Assembly: GCA_003024985.2 (NCBI GenBank)
Contig: PXIH01S0001284.1
Reading direction: 5' to 3' (one strand)
Length of the DNA stretch: 10,806 bases
Source: Euperipatoides rowelli
Taxonomy: Eukaryota > Onychophora > Udeonychophora > Euonychophora > Peripatopsidae
Shown: one piece after another, positions 8,086-10,806 of the stretch
Position numbering within the stretch: the stretch's first letter is position 1
How the letters are laid out: each line of letters begins with the position of its first letter
Made by a program: the position numbers and the translations under genes
Notes under the pieces: model-generated
The model's input: only the letters and a program-made list of their open reading frames with translations
What the model was told of the DNA's origin: nothing
Databases searched by the model: none

Positions 8086-8504
8086 ATTTTCAATCTATAT
8101 TACCTATTACTATAATTAATGACTAAACTTCAAAGTTTTATGAAAATTTATCTTTTTTTTTTTTTTTTAGAACAAGAATTATAAATGATTATTCTATTAA
8201 TTTTCAAGTTTGTTATAATTTTTAATATTTTTATCATATAAGTTAATGGATAAAATGTAAAAAAAAATTGAATTTAATTAGAAATGTTTAGTTTTTGATT
8301 GGATTTTGTTTAATTAATTTTGTTCAAATTTAAATGTCATGTCATTTAAAATAAAAAAAAAAAAAACTAATGCTTGTCAGACAATGAATAAATATCATTA
8401 TTATCTAAGGTGCCATCTGATGAGTTTTTTGGTAGAGATGAAATGGTGGAAAATTCCTGCTAAGTCGCTGCCGAAACCTGTCAGTTCCGGCTGTTACTGG
8501 AACC

Positions 8505-8534
8505 GGACTTAAGTCCTGAATTCTGGCCAGAATT
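8505..8534. repeat. Two adjacent perfect palindromes (12 bp and 16 bp)
   Basis: GGACTTAAGTCC at 8505-8516 and AATTCTGGCCAGAATT at 8519-8534 are each their own reverse complement and are separated by two bases. They fall in the presumed right subterminal region of the hAT relic, just after a TTCCGG...GGAACCGG inverted motif. They could be transposase-binding or hairpin-forming subterminal sequence. This role is inferred from position only. Confidence 0.85.
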
Positions 8535-8548
8535 TTTATATGCACCTA

Positions 8549-9604
8549 ATCATTATTAATTGCTTTTATCAAAACATGTTCTCTTTGTACCATAATGTTT
8601 GAAATGTGATAGTAATAATTTTACCAATTTGAGATTTATACAAAATGAGAGGAAGTGCCATTGATCAGCAATTGAGTTTGACTCATGGTCATGATCCAAT
8701 ATATTTTGTAAGGGTTTATGGTTTAACCCTTGCCCAAAAGTATGGAAATTTGCTTATTGTGGATAATGTGATTGACTTAGTTGTAAATGTGTAATCAACA
8801 CTTCCATGTTGGGTAATCAGCCATTTTATTCCATTACCTTTATTTAAATCACAAAATTTCAAAATGATACAAAATGTGTGTAACGAACATTAAAAAGTCT
8901 AAGATAGAATTACAAAGTTATGACTGAACTTAGTCACATGACTTTATAAATAATGAGAGCCAAAAATGTTTAATCCAAGTCCATGGACCTTAACATTAGG
9001 CATTTTGATAGTAAATATAATTACATTATGTGTTGAAGAGAGTGACCGATGGAAGCAGACAGGATCTCTCCTTTCAATTATGTATTATCAACATCTTTAT
9101 GTATTATGTGAACCATCAGCAAATTATTAATTTATGTTCTCAAATTTCCAAGACATTTTGTTTTCACAAATGAAGAATTTCTTCATTTCTAAGATAATGA
9201 AGAACCGGAAAATATCAATTCATTAGTAGATTGACCATTATTGAAGTTACATCATTTCCCATGCTTTTGATATTCTTTTTGTTTTTTACTTGAGTGATTA
9301 TAAAACATTATAGGTTGAGTTCTCATGATATCTTTAATCCTCATGAGATATAACTTTTCTGTTTAAAAAATATCATAATGGAATGAAGTTTATTACCTTA
9401 TTAAAGTACAATTTGTTAAGTTTAATCCTAGCTTACGACAACACATAATGAAATAGTAGCGCTAGTTTGCAGTATCGAAAAAGAGATTCAATTATGTTTT
9501 TAAATTTTGTCTTCAAATGTTAAGCACATTATAAAATGACATTAATAGATATGATAACGTAATCCCATATGTTTCATCAGGAATTTTAAGTTTTTTTTAA
9601 GCTC
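8549..9604. other. A+T-rich stretch; no supported gene
   Basis: No coding frame of note. A small hairpin-capable stretch lies at 8710-8731 (AAGGGTT, nine bases between, AACCCTT, with partial pairing inside). Nothing else stands out on either strand. Confidence 0.4.
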
Positions 9605-9765
9605 ATCATTATTCCTTTATTATTATATATTAGTTTAAAAGCCCGTCAAAAATGATTGACATTAATTTATTCCTTCTTAACTTGCTATAACAGTGACATC
9701 TATGGACAGAAAATAGAGCAGCGTGACAGACATCGTGACCAAACTTGCCTTTTATTATATTAGAT
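9605..9765 (+). mobile_element. Possible 3' tail of a non-LTR retroelement
   Basis: A less A+T-rich core (about 9690-9745, containing GTGACATCTATGG and CAGCGTGACAGACATCGTGACC) is followed by TTTTATTATATTAGATTAG. A similar TTATTATATATTAG string lies upstream at about 9618-9634. A GACAGAC-type core followed by a TTTTATTATATTAG tail recalls the ends of RTE-like LINEs and their SINE partners in invertebrates. No coding sequence, start or target-site duplication can be shown, so this is a weak call from pattern memory. Confidence 0.3.
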
Positions 9766-9986
9766 TAGCTTGAATGTTTTTTCCAGAACATATCAAATAG
9801 ATATGGCTTAATAACAATTAATGTTTGTCAAATTGTAACGTTCACTTTAGTGTGAGTGCTCTAAAGATAATGGGTAATTAAAGCGAGATTTCTGTTAGTT
9901 GTTTATTTATCAATTAGAAAAGAAAAAAAAAGACGTTTTTGTTTATAACTAAAATGTTTGCATGAATTAAAATATTAGGCTATATT

Positions 9987-10025
9987 AATTGTTCTAAATT
10001 AAGTAATTTTTAATTTAGAACAATT
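9987..10025. repeat. Perfect 16-bp inverted repeat with 7-base loop
   Basis: AATTGTTCTAAATTAA (9987-10002) is exactly repeated in inverse at 10010-10025, separated by GTAATTT. The transcript of either strand could form a stable hairpin, though one made almost wholly of A-U pairs. There is no T run placed as in a bacterial terminator, and nothing here is bacterial. It may be a tiny MITE or cruciform-forming sequence, or chance in A+T-rich DNA, although a perfect 16-bp stem is unlikely by chance at one place. Confidence 0.9.
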
Positions 10026-10806
10026 TAACTTTAGGCAATTTAAACGGAGTCGTGTTTATATGGCAACTAGGCGTGTATGAGATGGAATTGTGTTTGCATG
10101 ACTTTAGGTAAATTAACCTAGCTGAGACAGGAAAAAAAAAGATCATTTGAATGCAAAACTATGGCAATGGTTGAGACGTGGTTCAGCCACAATTGAAAGA
10201 ATTGTCAATGTGAATGGGTCTTAATTGACAAAGTTGAAAATAGGATTGATAATACACTTTAAATAAAGACATCTTGATTTTAATTCAAATTAATAAAAAA
10301 AAATTATTGGAAAGCTCACTTCTGCTAATTGTTACAGATTTCATATAATGTAGAATTGGGCTTTACTAATAAAACTGTGTTTTACATTCTTTATTTTGTC
10401 ATAAAAATAAAAAAAGATGATCCAAAGTGCACTGTTCAAAGTAGAGTTGCATTTGAGAAAAAAAAAAGTTATCTAAATGTTTATTAGATGAGAAAGTTAA
10501 ATAAAATAAATTAGCACAAGAATCCCTCTAAGGAAATATTTAATTGCAATTGTAATTAAGTAAAGAAGTGAACAGCTAAAGTTCAAGTAAATAAAGCATG
10601 CTGATATTTTTTAATTTTAAAAATTAACTTTTAGCTATGTTAAAACTATTCTTAGTAAATAATTAAACAAAACCGTTGTTATGTTAGGGCAAGCAAAGCA
10701 TTAATATTAATTTTACAACTTTATGTAAAATGTATTTTATTTCAATTTCAATGTGAAAGTTAAAAATAATAGCAATGGAATTTCAATTGCATCAAACTTT
10801 TATCTG
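10026..10806. other. A+T-rich stretch without recognisable features
   Basis: I see no coding frame, RNA gene or repeat that I can support. The part at 10140-10230 is a little less A+T-rich but matches nothing I recognise. Confidence 0.4.

Larger units (their letters stand above)
7259..8548 (+). mobile_element. hAT-superfamily DNA transposon relic, internally deleted
   Basis: The left end is taken at CTAGGGATGTACC (7259-7271), a plausible hAT-type terminus. It is followed by subterminal repeats of the type TGAACT/GGAACTGG (7271-7345), as in many hAT elements. Only about 130 bases later comes sequence for the C-terminal part of a hAT transposase, so the BED zinc finger and most of the catalytic region are missing. 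The right subterminal zone (8470-8534) carries inverted TTCCGG/GGAACCGG motifs. The right end is uncertain. GCACCTA ending at 8548 is a poor inverted match to the left tip, and the octamers outside the two tips (7252-7259 and 8549-8556) agree at 6 of 8 positions, which is weak support for a target-site duplication. The element is dead and could not move by itself. Confidence 0.75.

Noticed and set aside
9987-10025. Hairpin considered as a transcription terminator
   Set aside because: The setting is eukaryotic noncoding DNA with no upstream gene, and the stem is almost all A-T.

Overview
This 10.8-kb window is A+T-rich DNA (about 70% or more A+T by eye) with frequent poly-A/poly-T runs of 14-19 bases. 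It reads as intergenic or intronic sequence from an animal nuclear genome, most likely an invertebrate. The evidence is the mix of decayed transposons: a Ty3/Gypsy retrotransposon, a hAT DNA transposon and a tRNA-derived retroposon scrap. I see no bacterial-style gene organisation and no intact conserved gene. I found no tRNA, rRNA or CRISPR array, and the sequence does not fix the phylum.

Layout: 1-127 holds a small 20-21 bp tandem motif. 128-505 has a lone minus-strand ORF of 125 codons with no recognised family. 717-1300 is a tandem array of about 171-175 bp units (three good copies plus a degenerate fourth). 1300-2510 shows nothing firm. 2518-3690 is a 5'-truncated Ty3/Gypsy pol remnant on the minus strand; the end of RNase H, the integrase zinc finger, the DDE core and the integrase C-terminal domain can all be followed in order across several frames. 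4427-4562 is an 80-bp two-unit repeat, and 4701-4820 a 60-bp two-unit repeat. 4931-4995 carries a minus-strand B-box/T-arm-like stretch. 5160-5620 is a less A+T-rich block enclosing a 66-73 bp tandem repeat. 5655-7250 holds only a microsatellite and homopolymers. 7259-8548 is a hAT relic in which a left terminus lies directly next to the C-terminal part of a transposase pseudogene. 9605-9765 may be the 3' tail of a non-LTR element. 9987-10025 is a perfect 16-bp hairpin. The rest is plain A+T-rich sequence.

Nothing here works together as a pathway: this is a graveyard of unrelated mobile elements and local tandem repeats. I do not see a convincing undescribed biological system. The most worthwhile items are the 171-175 bp array, the internally deleted hAT copy with two adjacent perfect palindromes near its right end, and the unexplained 125-codon ORF.
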